Shown here piece by piece: positions 5,571 to 11,543 of a stretch of 11,543 bases of DNA (the first letter of the stretch is position 1; each line of letters opens with the position of its first letter). The DNA is from JBQTIM01 sp052388135 (GTDB lineage Bacteria > Elusimicrobiota > Elusimicrobia > FEN-1173), in the NCBI GenBank assembly GCA_052388135.1, contig JBQTIM010000199.1, positions 1 to 11,543 of the forward strand, read 5' to 3'. The notes under the pieces were generated by a model. It did no database searches. It saw only the letters and a program-made list of their open reading frames with translations, and was not told the origin of the DNA. The translations under genes and the position numbers were made by a program.

Positions 5571-7061
5571 ATGGACGCGGTGAAAGCGAAGGGAAGCATC
5601 AAAGGCGCCTCCTCCAACGGCGCACGGGCCCCCCGGCCCAAAAACGCGGCGGAAGCCATCGAGTTCGCCCGCAAATCCGGCGCGAAGATCGTGGACTACA
5701 AGTTCACGGACCTCGTCGGCACCCTGCAGCACATCTCCTATTCCATCGACAAACTGAAGGAAGACGTGTTCGAGGAAGGCATCGGCTTCGACGGCTCCAG
5801 CATCCGGGGCTTCCAGGCCATCAACGAGTCGGACATGCTCCTGGTGCCCGACCCGACCACCGCCTTCGTGGACCCGGTCCTGAAAATCCCCACCGTCTCC
5901 TTCCTCTGCAACGTCAAGGACCCCGTCACCGGCAAGGGCTACCGCAAAGACCCCCGCAGCATCGCCATGGCGGCCGAGGAATACCTCATGAAATCGGGCA
6001 TCGCCACCGAATCCTGGTGGGGCCCCGAAGCCGAGTTCTTCGTCTTCGACAACGTCCGCTTCGACCTGACCCAAAGGTCCGCGTACTACGAAGTGGACTC
6101 CGAGGAAGGCATCTGGAACGCCGGCAAGAACGGCGGCGAGGCGGCCAACCTCGGCTACAAGATCCGCAACAAGGAAGGCTACTTCCCCACCCCGCCCATG
6201 GACACTCTGCAGGACTTCCGCTCCGAGGCCATCCTCCGCATGATCGAGGCCGGCCTGGACATAGACCTGCACCACCACGAGGTGGCCACCGCGGGCCAGG
6301 GCGAAATCGGCGTGGGCGTGCGCACCCTCACCTCCGCCGCCGACCAGATGGCCCTCTACAAATACATCCTGAAGAACGTGGGCCGCGAGCACGGCAAGAC
6401 CGTGACCTTCATGCCCAAGCCCCTCTACGGCGACAACGGCACGGGCATGCACACCCACCAGTCCCTCTGGAAGAGCGGCAAGCCCCTGTTCCACGACGCC
6501 AAGGGCTACGGCTGCATCTCCCAGCTGGCCCTGTGGTACATCGGCGGCCTGCTGAAGCACGCGCCGGCCCTCTGCGCCATCTGCAACTCCACCACGAACT
6601 CCTACCGGCGCCTGGTGCCCGGCTACGAGGCCCCCACGAACCTGGCCTACTCGGCCCGGAACCGGTCGGCCGCCGTGCGCATCCCCATGTACTCCAACGA
6701 GCCCAAGCAGAAGCGCATCGAGTACCGCCCGCCGGACGCGGCCTCGAACCCCTACCTGGCCTTCGCCGCGCTCCTCATGGCCGGCCTGGACGGCATCCAG
6801 AACAAGATCGACCCGGGCAAGCCCTTCGAAGCCGACATCTTCGAGCTCCACGGCGACGAAGCCAAGTCCATCCCCCAGGTGCCCGCCTCCCTGGACAAGG
6901 CCCTGGACAACTTGGAAAAAGACCACGACTTCCTCACCAAGGGCGGCGTGTTCTCCAAGGAGTTCATCGAGACCTGGATCGACTACAAGCGCAAGAAGGA
7001 ATTCGACTTCGTCCGCCTGCGCCCGCACCCGGCCGAGTTCTACCTGTATTACGATTGCTGA
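5571..7061 (+). CDS. glnA: type I-beta glutamine synthetase
   Basis: This 496-aa enzyme makes glutamine from glutamate, ammonia and ATP in the cytoplasm, as a dodecamer in this family. Visible motifs are GFDGSS (72-77), EAEFFVFD (153-160), HHHEVATAGQ (234-243), GTGMHTHQS (290-298), NSYRRLVPGYEAP (343-355) and KRIEYRPPDAASNPY (381-395). The extra segment around 170-205 (DSEEGIWNAG, then GYFPTPP) marks the beta subtype. In that subtype a Tyr in an LYDLP context is normally adenylylated by GlnE; here the aligned residue is Phe424 in DIFELHG, so that control should be absent. ATG at 5571 was chosen for its ribosome-binding site and because the 17 codons from the ATG at 5520 use AGT, TCA and ACA, unlike the gene body. 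A basic N-terminal extension of about 23 residues remains. The leader carries a probable attenuator; a strong terminator follows the gene. Confidence 0.96.
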   Translation: MDAVKAKGSIKGASSNGARAPRPKNAAEAIEFARKSGAKIVDYKFTDLVGTLQHISYSIDKLKEDVFEEGIGFDGSSIRGFQAINESDMLLVPDPTTAFVDPVLKIPTVSFLCNVKDPVTGKGYRKDPRSIAMAAEEYLMKSGIATESWWGPEAEFFVFDNVRFDLTQRSAYYEVDSEEGIWNAGKNGGEAANLGYKIRNKEGYFPTPPMDTLQDFRSEAILRMIEAGLDIDLHHHEVATAGQGEIGVGVRTLTSAADQMALYKYILKNVGREHGKTVTFMPKPLYGDNGTGMHTHQSLWKSGKPLFHDAKGYGCISQLALWYIGGLLKHAPALCAICNSTTNSYRRLVPGYEAPTNLAYSARNRSAAVRIPMYSNEPKQKRIEYRPPDAASNPYLAFAALLMAGLDGIQNKIDPGKPFEADIFELHGDEAKSIPQVPASLDKALDNLEKDHDFLTKGGVFSKEFIETWIDYKRKKEFDFVRLRPHPAEFYLYYDC

Positions 7062-7087
7062 GACGCAAGCAGCCGGTTTGGCGAGCG

Positions 7088-7138
7088 ACGGAGGCGTCCG
7101 GACGGGAAGCGATTCCCGGCGGACGCCTCCGTTTTTTT
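7088..7138 (+). terminator. glnA intrinsic terminator
   Basis: A perfect 13-bp stem (7088-7100 with 7120-7132) has a loop that itself folds (CGGGAA 7103-7108 with TTCCCG 7113-7118). Seven T follow at 7132-7138. This separates glnA from the porin gene. Confidence 0.92.
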
Positions 7139-7148
7139 CACAAAGTCC

Positions 7149-7177
7149 TTGCCGAAACGCCTCGCGGAGTGTATATT
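7149..7177 (+). promoter_or_regulatory. sigma70-like promoter of the porin gene
   Basis: TTGCCG (7149-7154), a 17-base spacer and TATATT (7172-7177). Transcription would begin near 7184, just after the glnA terminator, leaving a leader of about 67 bases with a CCGGC/GCCGG hairpin (7190-7205). Confidence 0.65.
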
Positions 7178-7250
7178 TTCCGCAAGGCCCCGGCCTCAGA
7201 GCCGGCGGCGTAGGCATCGACCGATGGAACAACTCCAAGGAGGAATCATA

Positions 7251-8405
7251 ATGTCAATCAGAAACATGCGGAGCGCCTTCGGGGCCCTGCTCGCCGTAGC
7301 GATGATGGCGGGCCAGACCCGGGCGGCGGAGGGGCCGGACGTCAGCGGCTTCGTGGACTTCGGCTACAACTACAACCTGGACGGCCTGCAGACCAACGCT
7401 CTGCGGAGCTTCGACACGAACGCCAACAGCTTCACGCTCCAGAACGCGGAGATCGTCGTCGGCGGCAAGTCCGACTCGGACGTTTCCTATCGCGTGGACG
7501 TGAACTACGGCTTCGACGCGACCATCACCCAATCGGCCGGCGCGGCCGGCGCGGCCAGCTTCGGCGGCAACCAGATCGACCTCCAGCAGGCCTATCTGTC
7601 CAAGCCCTGCCCCTGGACCGGCGGCACCATCACCGCGGGCAAGTTCGTCACGCCCTTCGGCGCCGAAGTCATCGAAGCCAAGGACAACTTCAACACGTCC
7701 CGCGGCCTGCTCTTCAACTTCGCCATCCCCTTCACCCACACCGGCATCAAGTACGACAAGGGCTTCGGCGACATGCTGTCCCTCGCGGCCGGCGTCGTGA
7801 ACGGCTGGGACAACCTTCAAGACAACAACAAAGGCAAGTCCGTTTTCGCCCAGGTCGGCGTGAAGCCTTCGGACACGATCTCCCTGCTGGTCGGCGGCAT
7901 CCACGGGCCTGAGCAGTCCACCGTGGCGCCCCCGCTTCCCAGCATCGAGAAGAACGGCCGCGGCTTGGTGGACACCGTCTTGACGGTGAAACCCATGGAC
8001 AACCTCACCTTGGTGGCCAACCACGACTGGGGCGTTGAGGAAGGCCTCGCCTTTGACCCTGTCACCGGCGGAGTGAAAGCCGCCACTTGGCAAGGCCTGG
8101 GGCTACACGGCAAATACGCCTTCTCGGAAACCTTCGCCGGCGCCCTGCGCTGGGAAACCCTGGACGACAACGGCCTCTCCCGTACGGGTGTGGGCTTTGC
8201 GGCTCCTCTTCCGGCCGGCACCGACCCCAACGTGACGCTGAACTCCATCACGGCCACTCTCGAGTGCAGCATGAACGACGTCATCACCCGCCTGGAATAC
8301 CGCCAGGACGGCGCGTCCAAGAAAGTCTTCCTGGACGACAAAGGCAAGGCGCAGGACAGCCAGAGCACCGTGGGCGTGCAGTGGATCTACGCCTTCGGAG
8401 GCTGA
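7251..8405 (+). CDS. OmpL-like (BBP2 type) outer-membrane porin
   Basis: This 384-aa protein is a predicted outer-membrane beta-barrel. The signal peptide spans about residues 1-25 (Arg4 and Arg7, hydrophobic core, cleavage near QTRA). The mature chain opens with a strand (VSGFVDFGYNYN) typical of the putative beta-barrel porin-2/OmpL-like family. Repeated short strands follow, including YRVDVNYGF, ITAGKFVTPFGAEV, SLAAGVVNGWDN, FAQVGV, LTLVANHDWG and a closing VGVQWIYAF. AAGGAGG at 7237-7243, seven bases before ATG 7251, decides the start; an in-frame ATG at 7149 overlaps the promoter and is rejected. The gene has its own promoter and terminator. Its place after glnA hints at uptake of small nitrogenous solutes, but the substrate cannot be read from the sequence. 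Confidence 0.85.
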   Translation: MSIRNMRSAFGALLAVAMMAGQTRAAEGPDVSGFVDFGYNYNLDGLQTNALRSFDTNANSFTLQNAEIVVGGKSDSDVSYRVDVNYGFDATITQSAGAAGAASFGGNQIDLQQAYLSKPCPWTGGTITAGKFVTPFGAEVIEAKDNFNTSRGLLFNFAIPFTHTGIKYDKGFGDMLSLAAGVVNGWDNLQDNNKGKSVFAQVGVKPSDTISLLVGGIHGPEQSTVAPPLPSIEKNGRGLVDTVLTVKPMDNLTLVANHDWGVEEGLAFDPVTGGVKAATWQGLGLHGKYAFSETFAGALRWETLDDNGLSRTGVGFAAPLPAGTDPNVTLNSITATLECSMNDVITRLEYRQDGASKKVFLDDKGKAQDSQSTVGVQWIYAFGG

Positions 8406-8427
8406 TGGCTTAAACCGTAAATTCATA

Positions 8428-8458
8428 GGCCGCCCGTCCCGCAAGGGACGGCGCGGCC
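8428..8458 (+). other. strong hairpin with GCAA tetraloop in the porin 3' UTR
   Basis: GGCCGC-CCGTCCC pairs with GGGACGG-GCGGCC around a GNRA-type loop GCAA (8441-8444), with one bulged C at 8452. It lies between the porin stop and its terminator. It could protect the 3' end or be part of a small 3'-derived RNA. Confidence 0.6.
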
Positions 8459-8467
8459 GGCAGATCA

Positions 8468-8517
8468 ACTCCCCGGGCCCCTTCCAGCTTGACTTCCATA
8501 GCCCGGGGAGTTTTTTT
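8468..8517 (+). terminator. porin intrinsic terminator
   Basis: A perfect 11-bp stem (8468-8478 with 8501-8511) closes a 22-base loop and is followed by a run of seven T (8511-8517). Confidence 0.88.
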
Positions 8518-8602
8518 GCCCATAGGGGCGGTAAAACACCTGCCCTTCACCGTTGAACTTCCGTCAGGCGACGGGCCGGTTTTTTAAACCGCCCCGACAA
8601 GC

Positions 8603-8608
8603 TATAAT
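8603..8608 (+). promoter_or_regulatory. -10 box of the nucleotidyltransferase cassette
   Basis: A perfect TATAAT lies six bases before the GTG start at 8615, so transcription should begin on or next to the start codon. The matching -35 position (about 8580-8585) is all T and weak. No other promoter is seen between the porin terminator and the gene. Confidence 0.5.
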
Positions 8609-8614
8609 GGAAAC

Positions 8615-9169
8615 GTGGATTTCATCGCGGTCATCCAATTTCTGGCGGAGTCCTTCCGAAGGGAAAAGATAGACTTCGCTTTCATCGGCGGGTTCGCTTT
8701 GCAAGCGGCGGGGGTGACGCGCAGCACCCGGGACGTGGATTTGCTGGTCTTGGCCGGGGACGGAACCAAGGTCCGGCGCCTCATGGAAGAGAAGGGATAC
8801 GAGGTCATCCATGAAAGCCCGGACGTCATGAACTTCGTCGGCAAAAAACCTGAACTGGGAAGGGTTGATTTCCTCCTGGCCCACCGCAAATACGCGCGAG
8901 GCATGTTGGAGCGAGCGAAGGAAGGCCAAGGTCTCGGCGGTCTGAAATTGAAGTTCGTCGGTCCGGAAGACCTGATAGGCCTCAAAGTTCAAGCGTTGAT
9001 GAATGATCCGGGGCGGAAAGACCAGGACATGTCGGATATCCGGTCGCTGTTGAAAGCCCGCCGGAACGCCATGGACATGGAGCTCGTCCGGGAATACTTT
9101 AAGGTTTTTGAATCGGAGCCCTTGCTGGATAAAATTCTGAAAGAGGACACGGATGCTCCTCAGCCCTGA
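8615..9169 (+). CDS. small nucleotidyltransferase-fold protein (AbiEii/MNT-like)
   Basis: This 184-aa protein has the pol-beta nucleotidyltransferase signature: Gly25-Gly26-Phe27-Ala28, then Asp40-x-Asp42 in TRSTRDVDLLV, and a likely third carboxylate at Asp85 (GRVDFLL). The C-terminal part has a PEDLIGLKVQA motif followed by RKDQDMSDIRSLL, common in the AbiEii/DUF6036-like group of putative nucleotidyltransferases. Such proteins transfer a nucleotide to protein or RNA targets and often act as toxin or antitoxin in two-gene modules; the actual target here is unknown. The start is GTG with no Shine-Dalgarno motif, and the -10 box is six bases upstream, so the mRNA may be leaderless. It overlaps the next gene by 17 bases. 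Confidence 0.8.
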   Translation: MDFIAVIQFLAESFRREKIDFAFIGGFALQAAGVTRSTRDVDLLVLAGDGTKVRRLMEEKGYEVIHESPDVMNFVGKKPELGRVDFLLAHRKYARGMLERAKEGQGLGGLKLKFVGPEDLIGLKVQALMNDPGRKDQDMSDIRSLLKARRNAMDMELVREYFKVFESEPLLDKILKEDTDAPQP

Positions 9170-9356
9170 AGAGAAAGAGGAACTTCGCCGGGACGGCCTT
9201 GATCCAAAACGGGCCGCCGCTTTTCGCGCGGCCCATAAGACTCACGATCCCATCCCGCTCGACGAATACCTGCGTTTTCTACGAGACCTTCAAATTTTAT
9301 TTTCGCCTTTCACCCCCAGCCGCCGCCCGACCCCCACCCGCTTAAACAAGCTCTAG
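9153..9356 (+). CDS. 67-aa conserved-type partner of the nucleotidyltransferase
   Basis: This small, charged, largely helical protein begins SPEEKEELRRDGLDPKRAAAF and contains a central LDEYLRFLRDLQ, then a Pro/Arg-rich tail. The layout resembles small uncharacterised proteins I recall encoded beside nucleotidyltransferases, but I cannot name the family. AAGAGG at 9141-9146 sits six bases before the ATG. The start lies 17 bases inside the preceding gene, indicating a two-gene unit with translational coupling. It may be a partner, antitoxin or target adaptor of the enzyme. There are no membrane segments or Cys/His metal sites. Confidence 0.6.
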   Translation: MLLSPEEKEELRRDGLDPKRAAAFRAAHKTHDPIPLDEYLRFLRDLQILFSPFTPSRRPTPTRLNKL

Positions 9357-9376
9357 CGAAGTGAGTCATAAGTTCC

Positions 9377-9488
9377 CTGTCATTGCGAGCGTAGCGAAGC
9401 AATCCCAGGTTTCGCGTTAAGAGGTAATATTTTCAGTACTTGACTAATGGAATTGCTTCGTCACAAACAGCGTTTCTCGCAATGACAG
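9377..9488. repeat. ~110-bp palindromic dispersed repeat, copy 2
   Basis: Perfect 13-bp terminal inverted repeats CTGTCATTGCGAG (9377-9389) and CTCGCAATGACAG (9476-9488). Nested inside are CGAAGCAATCCC (9395-9406) and GGAATTGCTTCG (9449-9460), 11 of 12 bases complementary. The left arm is short (28 bases) and the right arm long (38), the mirror image of the copy at 5071-5181. No target-site duplication is obvious. Confidence 0.9.
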
Positions 9489-9544
9489 AAGTGAAGAACG
9501 TTACAATCACTGCGCCAGCGGAACACAGCCTCCCTTGATGAGTC

Positions 9545-9633
9545 GTCATACCGGCGAAAGCCGGTATCCAGGAAGTGAAACAGCCGCTTAGAACCCGTTT
9601 TACAACCTGGACCCCGGTTTCCACCGGGGTGAC
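9545..9633. repeat. second dispersed repeat: paired hairpins
   Basis: An outer GTCA (9545-9548) / TGAC (9630-9633) and inner CCAGG (9568-9572) / CCTGG (9606-9610) frame two hairpins: ATACCGGC-GAAA-GCCGGTAT (9548-9567) and ACCCCGG/CCGGGGT (9611-9630). The pattern matches the widespread bacterial interspersed repeats that give 'IPAFAGMT'-type false peptides. Confidence 0.8.
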
Positions 9634-9639
9634 CGAAGG

Positions 9640-9669
9640 AAAAACGTATGACGCGCCCCCGGGCGCGTC
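9640..9669 (-). terminator. possible terminator of the cinA-rsmA unit
   Basis: A GC-rich near-perfect palindrome, GACGCGCC with GGCGCGTC (9650-9669), is followed on the minus strand by ATACG and five T (9644-9640). The five-base gap before the T-run weakens the call. It lies about 200 bases beyond the rsmA stop. Confidence 0.4.
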
Positions 9670-9870
9670 GGTATAAGTCAGGAAGTTGCGCGGGCAGGCT
9701 GCCGGACCTTTGCAATCCCCAGCGTTTTAGTTTTGGCAGGTGAAGAGGATCGGCGCCCGGAAAGGGGAAGTCAACGTCGTTGCTCAGGTCGTCCGCGTAT
9801 CCAGGACGGAACTAAGGACAAGCCGCCCGCAAGGCAGGAGGCCGGCACGATGCGTTTTTCGCAAAAGCGC

Positions 9871-10656
9871 TTATGTCATCTCGTCCGTGAGCGGAAGGGC
9901 TTCCGCCAAACGGTTGAATTCTTCCAACGTCAGGGTTTGCGGGCGGCGGGCGGGATCCAGGCCGGCCCGCTGGAGGGCCGGGAGGACGGCGGATTTTTCG
10001 AGGTCGAGGCCGCCGGCCAAGGAATTGAGGAGCATTTTTCGCCGCTGGGAAAAGGCGGCGCGGGCGGTTTTAAAGAATTTTTCTTCATGGACGATGAGCG
10101 GCCGGGGCAACGGCTCCAACCGCAGCACCGTGGAGGTCACCTTGGGCGGCGGGCGGAAGGCCCGCGGGGAGACGTCGAAAAGCTTTTGCACCCGCGCCTT
10201 GCCCTGCACCGCCAAACTTAAAAGGCCGTAGGCCGGCGTGTCCGGTCCGGCCACGATCCTGTCCGCCACTTCCCTTTGAACCATCACCACGGCCCGCTTC
10301 CAGGCGGGCCAGTCCAGCAGCCTTCGGAGAATGGCGTTGGCGGCCGAGTAAGGGAGGTTGCTGATGACGGCGACGGACCGCTCCGGCCAATCCGGCAAGG
10401 GCCATTTCAGGAAATCCTGGCGGATCAGGTCGAACTGGTTCAGCCCGCCCCAGCGGGATTGCAGAACCCGGGCCAGCTCCGCGTCCAACTCCACCAGCGT
10501 GAGGCCGGCGCTTTTGCCCATGAGCCATTGGGTGAGGGCGCCCTTGCCGGGCCCGATTTCCAGGACGCGCTCCGTGTTTTCCGGCCCCAGCGCTTCCACG
10601 ATGCGCCGGGCCGCGTCGGCGTCGGCCAGAAAGTTCTGGCCCCATTTTTGCCGCAT
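9871..10656 (-). CDS. rsmA: 16S rRNA dimethyladenosine transferase RsmA/KsgA
   Basis: This 261-aa enzyme dimethylates the two adjacent adenosines in the 3'-terminal helix of 16S rRNA, using S-adenosylmethionine, late in 30S assembly. Motifs in order are KWGQNFLAD (4-12), the SAM-binding EIGPGKGALT (33-42) with an acidic ELD (56-58), catalytic NLPY (100-103), QREVADRI (127-134), AFRPPPKVTS (166-175) and the C-terminal AFSQRRKML (201-209). The length is typical. The ATG at 10656 starts directly at the QNFL motif. Its A is the last base of the cinA stop (TGATG), and there is no strong ribosome-binding site, so translation is coupled to cinA. The reading frame stays open upstream of this ATG, but that part is a shadow of cinA. 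Confidence 0.96.
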   Translation of the reverse strand: MRQKWGQNFLADADAARRIVEALGPENTERVLEIGPGKGALTQWLMGKSAGLTLVELDAELARVLQSRWGGLNQFDLIRQDFLKWPLPDWPERSVAVISNLPYSAANAILRRLLDWPAWKRAVVMVQREVADRIVAGPDTPAYGLLSLAVQGKARVQKLFDVSPRAFRPPPKVTSTVLRLEPLPRPLIVHEEKFFKTARAAFSQRRKMLLNSLAGGLDLEKSAVLPALQRAGLDPARRPQTLTLEEFNRLAEALPLTDEMT

Positions 10657-11543
10657 CAGCGGAGAAGCGCTTTTCGAAGCAGGTCCAGGGCGGCCAGGGC
10701 GGCGCGCTCCCGGATTTGTTCCCGGTCGCCGGAAAATCGGTGTTCTTCGCAGGCGATCCCGCGGGGGCCGGCCAGAGCGATGTAGACCAGACCCACTGGT
10801 TTTTCGCCGGTGCCCCCCGCCGGGCCGGCGATGCCGGTGACGGCCAGGGCGAAATCGGCTCCCGCCCGGCGCCGGCAGCCGCCGGCCATCTCGCGCGCGC
10901 AGGCTTCGGACACGGCCCCGTGTTTCTTGAGCGATTCGGGCTTCACGCCCAAAAGCCGGATTTTGGCCGCGTTGGAATAGGTGACCAAGCCTTGAAGGAA
11001 GTAGGCCGAACTGCCGGGCACGCGGGTGATTTTTTGGGCGATAAGGCCCCCGGTGCAGGATTCCGCCGCGGCCAGTCTCAGGCGCCGACGCGCCATCAAC
11101 CGGCCGACGATCTCCTCCAGCGTGTCGCGCCCCTCGCCGAAAATGTCTTTCCCGAACCGCCGCCGGACGGCCGCGTCCAAGCGGTCCAGTTTGTCCCGCG
11201 CCGGGGCTTCCGGCCCCGCCACCGTCACCTTGATGTCCACCATGGATTTTTGCGCCAGTATCCCCCACGTCACCCGGACGCGCCCTCGCGACTTTTCCAT
11301 CAGGCCGCGGAGCTTCTCATCCACCGCGGATTCGGCGACGCCGAAAAGTCGGTAGACGCGGGTTTGGCGGAAACCAGGGCTGTAAAGGCGGCGCAGCAGA
11401 GGAAAGAGATGTCTTTCCGCCATGGGATGAAGCTCGCGGGCCGGTCCCGGCAGCAGGGAGAGAAGTTTCCGGTCCGCCTGGAGTGTTTGGCCCGGAGCGG
11501 TGCCGTGGGGGTTGTCCAGCGGGCGGGCGCCCGCCAGAAGTAA
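10656..11543 (-). CDS. cinA: CinA family protein (nicotinamide-nucleotide amidase), 5' end missing
   Basis: 295 residues are visible; the frame is open to the window edge, so the N-terminus is missing. The first visible ~40 residues (LDNPHGTAPG, then LLPGPARELHPM) are the end of the CinA N-terminal MoCF-like domain. The ATG at 11423 is therefore an internal Met, not the start. A KH-like middle part follows, then the C-terminal amidase domain with AESCTGG (160-166), GSSAYFLQGLVTYSN near 177-191, GAVSE, and VTGIAGPAGGTGEKPVG (235-251). In characterised homologues the C-terminal domain deamidates NMN and the N-terminal domain hydrolyses ADP-ribose, both in pyridine nucleotide salvage. It is followed by rsmA with a one-base overlap. 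Confidence 0.94.
   Translation of the reverse strand, partial: LLLAGARPLDNPHGTAPGQTLQADRKLLSLLPGPARELHPMAERHLFPLLRRLYSPGFRQTRVYRLFGVAESAVDEKLRGLMEKSRGRVRVTWGILAQKSMVDIKVTVAGPEAPARDKLDRLDAAVRRRFGKDIFGEGRDTLEEIVGRLMARRRLRLAAAESCTGGLIAQKITRVPGSSAYFLQGLVTYSNAAKIRLLGVKPESLKKHGAVSEACAREMAGGCRRRAGADFALAVTGIAGPAGGTGEKPVGLVYIALAGPRGIACEEHRFSGDREQIRERAALAALDLLRKALLR

Larger units (their letters stand above)
9357..9870. other. repeat-rich intergenic region without genes
   Basis: Between the small cassette gene and the rsmA stop (convergent) there is no supportable gene. The region holds two palindromic repeat elements, a GC-rich hairpin at 9650-9669 and, next to the rsmA stop, a small hairpin (9852-9870). 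Open frames here give only repeat-derived peptides such as IPAFAGM and VIARNAVCDEAI. Confidence 0.7.

Noticed and set aside
9433..9715. Minus-strand ORFs with peptides such as IPAFAGM and VIARNAVCDEAI
   Set aside because: These are well-known false peptides from dispersed palindromic repeats, and the inverted repeats here explain them completely.
10657..11268. N-terminal extension of the rsmA frame (465-aa reading)
   Set aside because: The extension is Arg/Gly/Pro-rich frame-shadow sequence of cinA; RsmA proteins begin just before the QNFL motif.

Overview
The window is GC-rich chromosomal DNA from a Gram-negative (outer-membrane-bearing) bacterium. Two predicted outer-membrane beta-barrels with signal peptides and an inner-membrane/periplasm gene pair show the envelope type. 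Codon use is strongly GC3-biased, sigma70-like promoters with 17-bp spacers recur, and intergenic regions carry dispersed palindromic repeats. The phylum cannot be fixed from sequence alone; a candidate-phylum type lineage (for example Elusimicrobiota) or a deltaproteobacterial lineage would fit. No rRNA, tRNA, CRISPR array or transposase gene was seen.

Layout. Bases 1-266 hold no convincing gene but contain several small inverted repeats. From 3440 down to 267 on the minus strand runs a tightly packed three-gene operon: a TIGR03546/DUF2062-like membrane protein, a TIGR03545 protein (one N-terminal membrane anchor, AsmA-like beta regions, long coiled coil) and a small outer-membrane beta-barrel. 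Its promoter stands back to back with that of fumC (class II fumarase, 3532-4935, plus strand). The fumC 3' end is duplicated as a perfect 42-bp direct repeat 326 bp downstream. The DNA between the copies holds a second direct repeat and a ~110-bp palindromic element.

Next comes glnA (5571-7061), a type I-beta glutamine synthetase. Its leader contains, in order, a strong promoter, two hairpins with identical ACGA loops and an intrinsic terminator that overlaps the second hairpin. This looks like an antitermination/attenuation switch. The enzyme has Phe in place of the Tyr that is adenylylated in GSI-beta enzymes, so control by GlnE is unlikely, and the leader may be a replacement level of control. 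A clear terminator separates glnA from an OmpL/BBP2-like porin (7251-8405) with its own promoter and terminator.

A two-gene cassette follows (8615-9356): a small nucleotidyltransferase-fold protein, possibly translated from a leaderless mRNA, overlapping a 67-aa conserved-looking partner. Bases 9357-9870 are non-coding and packed with dispersed palindromic repeats. On the minus strand at the right edge lie cinA (5' end outside the window) and rsmA/ksgA, joined by a TGATG stop-start overlap.

The items most worth following up are the glnA leader switch together with the Tyr-to-Phe change, the three-compartment envelope operon, and the repeat-flanked fumC 3' end.
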